NCBI GenBank assembly: GCA_964407495.1
Contig: CAYOVP010000016.1
Span: 1-38,192 of the forward strand
Direction of reading: 5' to 3'
Length of the DNA stretch: 38,192 nucleotides
Source: JAJRZX01 sp964407495
GTDB taxonomy: Bacteria; Desulfobacterota; GWC2-55-46; JADFVP01
The notes under the pieces were generated by a model. The model worked only from the letters and a program-made list of their open reading frames with translations. It was not told the DNA's origin and searched no databases. A program made the position numbers and the translations under genes. Shown here piece after piece: positions 37,930 through 38,192 of the stretch. Position 1 is the first letter of the stretch, and every line of letters begins with the position of its first letter.

Positions 37930-38149
37930 CTCAGTACCTCCTTTTTCCTCCAGGAAGAGTTCCTTGGAGGTTGGACGATAGACGGGCGCTGGAGCGGGAG
38001 GAAGGAGCGGGGGGAGAGGTAGCGGCACGGCATTGACCCTTGCCGCGCAAGAAGTATGGCAGGTCCGCGTCCACGCTCTTGCGCAGAACATGCCCTGTAC
38101 ACCAGCGGTCACCTGAGAATGTACAGGCCCTTTGCCTGTCTTTATTATA
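37930..38149 (-). promoter_or_regulatory. Promoter and structured leader of the 33-residue protein gene
   Basis: TATAAT on the minus strand at 38149-38144 (weak -35) would start a leader of about 210 nt. The leader holds ACAGGC/GCCTGT (38139-38123) and an overlapping alternative CCTGTACA/TGTACAGG (38127-38094), followed by GCGCAA/TTGCGC and GCGGCA/TGCCGC hairpins, before the ribosome site. The overlapping pairings are mutually exclusive, as in attenuators and riboswitches. No known riboswitch family was recognised. Confidence 0.35.
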
Positions 38150-38192
38150 GACCTTTGAAGATTAAAGGCCCATGAGAGGGGGGCAGGGGGGC

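Noticed and set aside
1..38192. Insertion sequences, prophage or tRNA genes
   Set aside because: No transposase, integrase or phage protein motif and no tRNA-like cloverleaf was noticed on either strand, although a tool search could still find short elements.

Overview
The window comes from a diderm (Gram-negative-type) bacterium: it encodes outer-membrane beta-barrels, lipoproteins with lipoboxes, an AsmA/YdbH-type lipid-transport protein and many periplasmic c-type cytochromes. GC is in the high 50s, with frequent ATA and AGG codons. The abundance of multihaem cytochromes suggests an anaerobic or facultative metal- or mineral-respiring lineage, perhaps Desulfobacterota- or Nitrospirota-like. 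The phylum cannot be fixed from this sequence. No tRNA, rRNA, CRISPR array, transposase or prophage gene was seen. A 100-N assembly gap lies inside a cytochrome repeat array at 23444-23543.

Left part (1-14206). The 3' three quarters of typA/bipA and a small SpoIIAA-like gene lie on the plus strand. Facing them is a nine-gene surface-polysaccharide cluster on the minus strand, transcribed from 14206 down to 2043. Its order is WbqC-like protein, GT2 glycosyltransferase, sugar N-formyltransferase (a low-GC gene), MBOAT O-acyltransferase, SGNH partner, two tandem YfhO-like membrane proteins, a PMT/ArnT-like membrane glycosyltransferase, and WecE aminotransferase. WecE plus the formyltransferase would give dTDP-4-formamido-4,6-dideoxygalactose. 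The MBOAT/SGNH pair would O-acylate the glycan.

Middle (14428-19778). A ydbH-like AsmA-family gene of 1439 codons is followed by a ydbL (DUF1318) lipoprotein gene that may also contain a YnbE-like segment. The unit ends at a rho-independent terminator. Copies of a dispersed hairpin repeat flank these genes.

Right-centre (19815-32345), the most interesting part. An apparent 12.4-kb minus-strand operon starts at an extended -10 promoter with an FNR/CRP-like palindrome centred exactly at -41.5, and ends at a perfect 13-bp-stem terminator. In order it encodes a membrane-anchored ferredoxin/FAD/NAD(P) oxidoreductase with a rearranged flavoprotein fold, a periplasmic Sel1-ankyrin protein, a membrane b-type cytochrome-like protein, a 21-haem cytochrome c, a SPOR-domain multihaem cytochrome with a 46-residue dihaem repeat, a small periplasmic protein, and a double-SPOR/TPR/outer-membrane-barrel protein. 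Together these could carry electrons from NAD(P)H or ferredoxin through the inner membrane and periplasm to the outer membrane. SPOR domains would tie both a cytochrome and the barrel to septal or denuded peptidoglycan.

Right end (32501-38149). Divergently transcribed is a TlpA-like thioredoxin, DUF4266 lipoprotein, DUF3570 barrel and ApbE flavin transferase cluster. It is followed by an M23 peptidase lipoprotein and a beta-propeller protein. A 33-residue membrane protein with a roughly 200-nt structured leader lies on the minus strand at the end.
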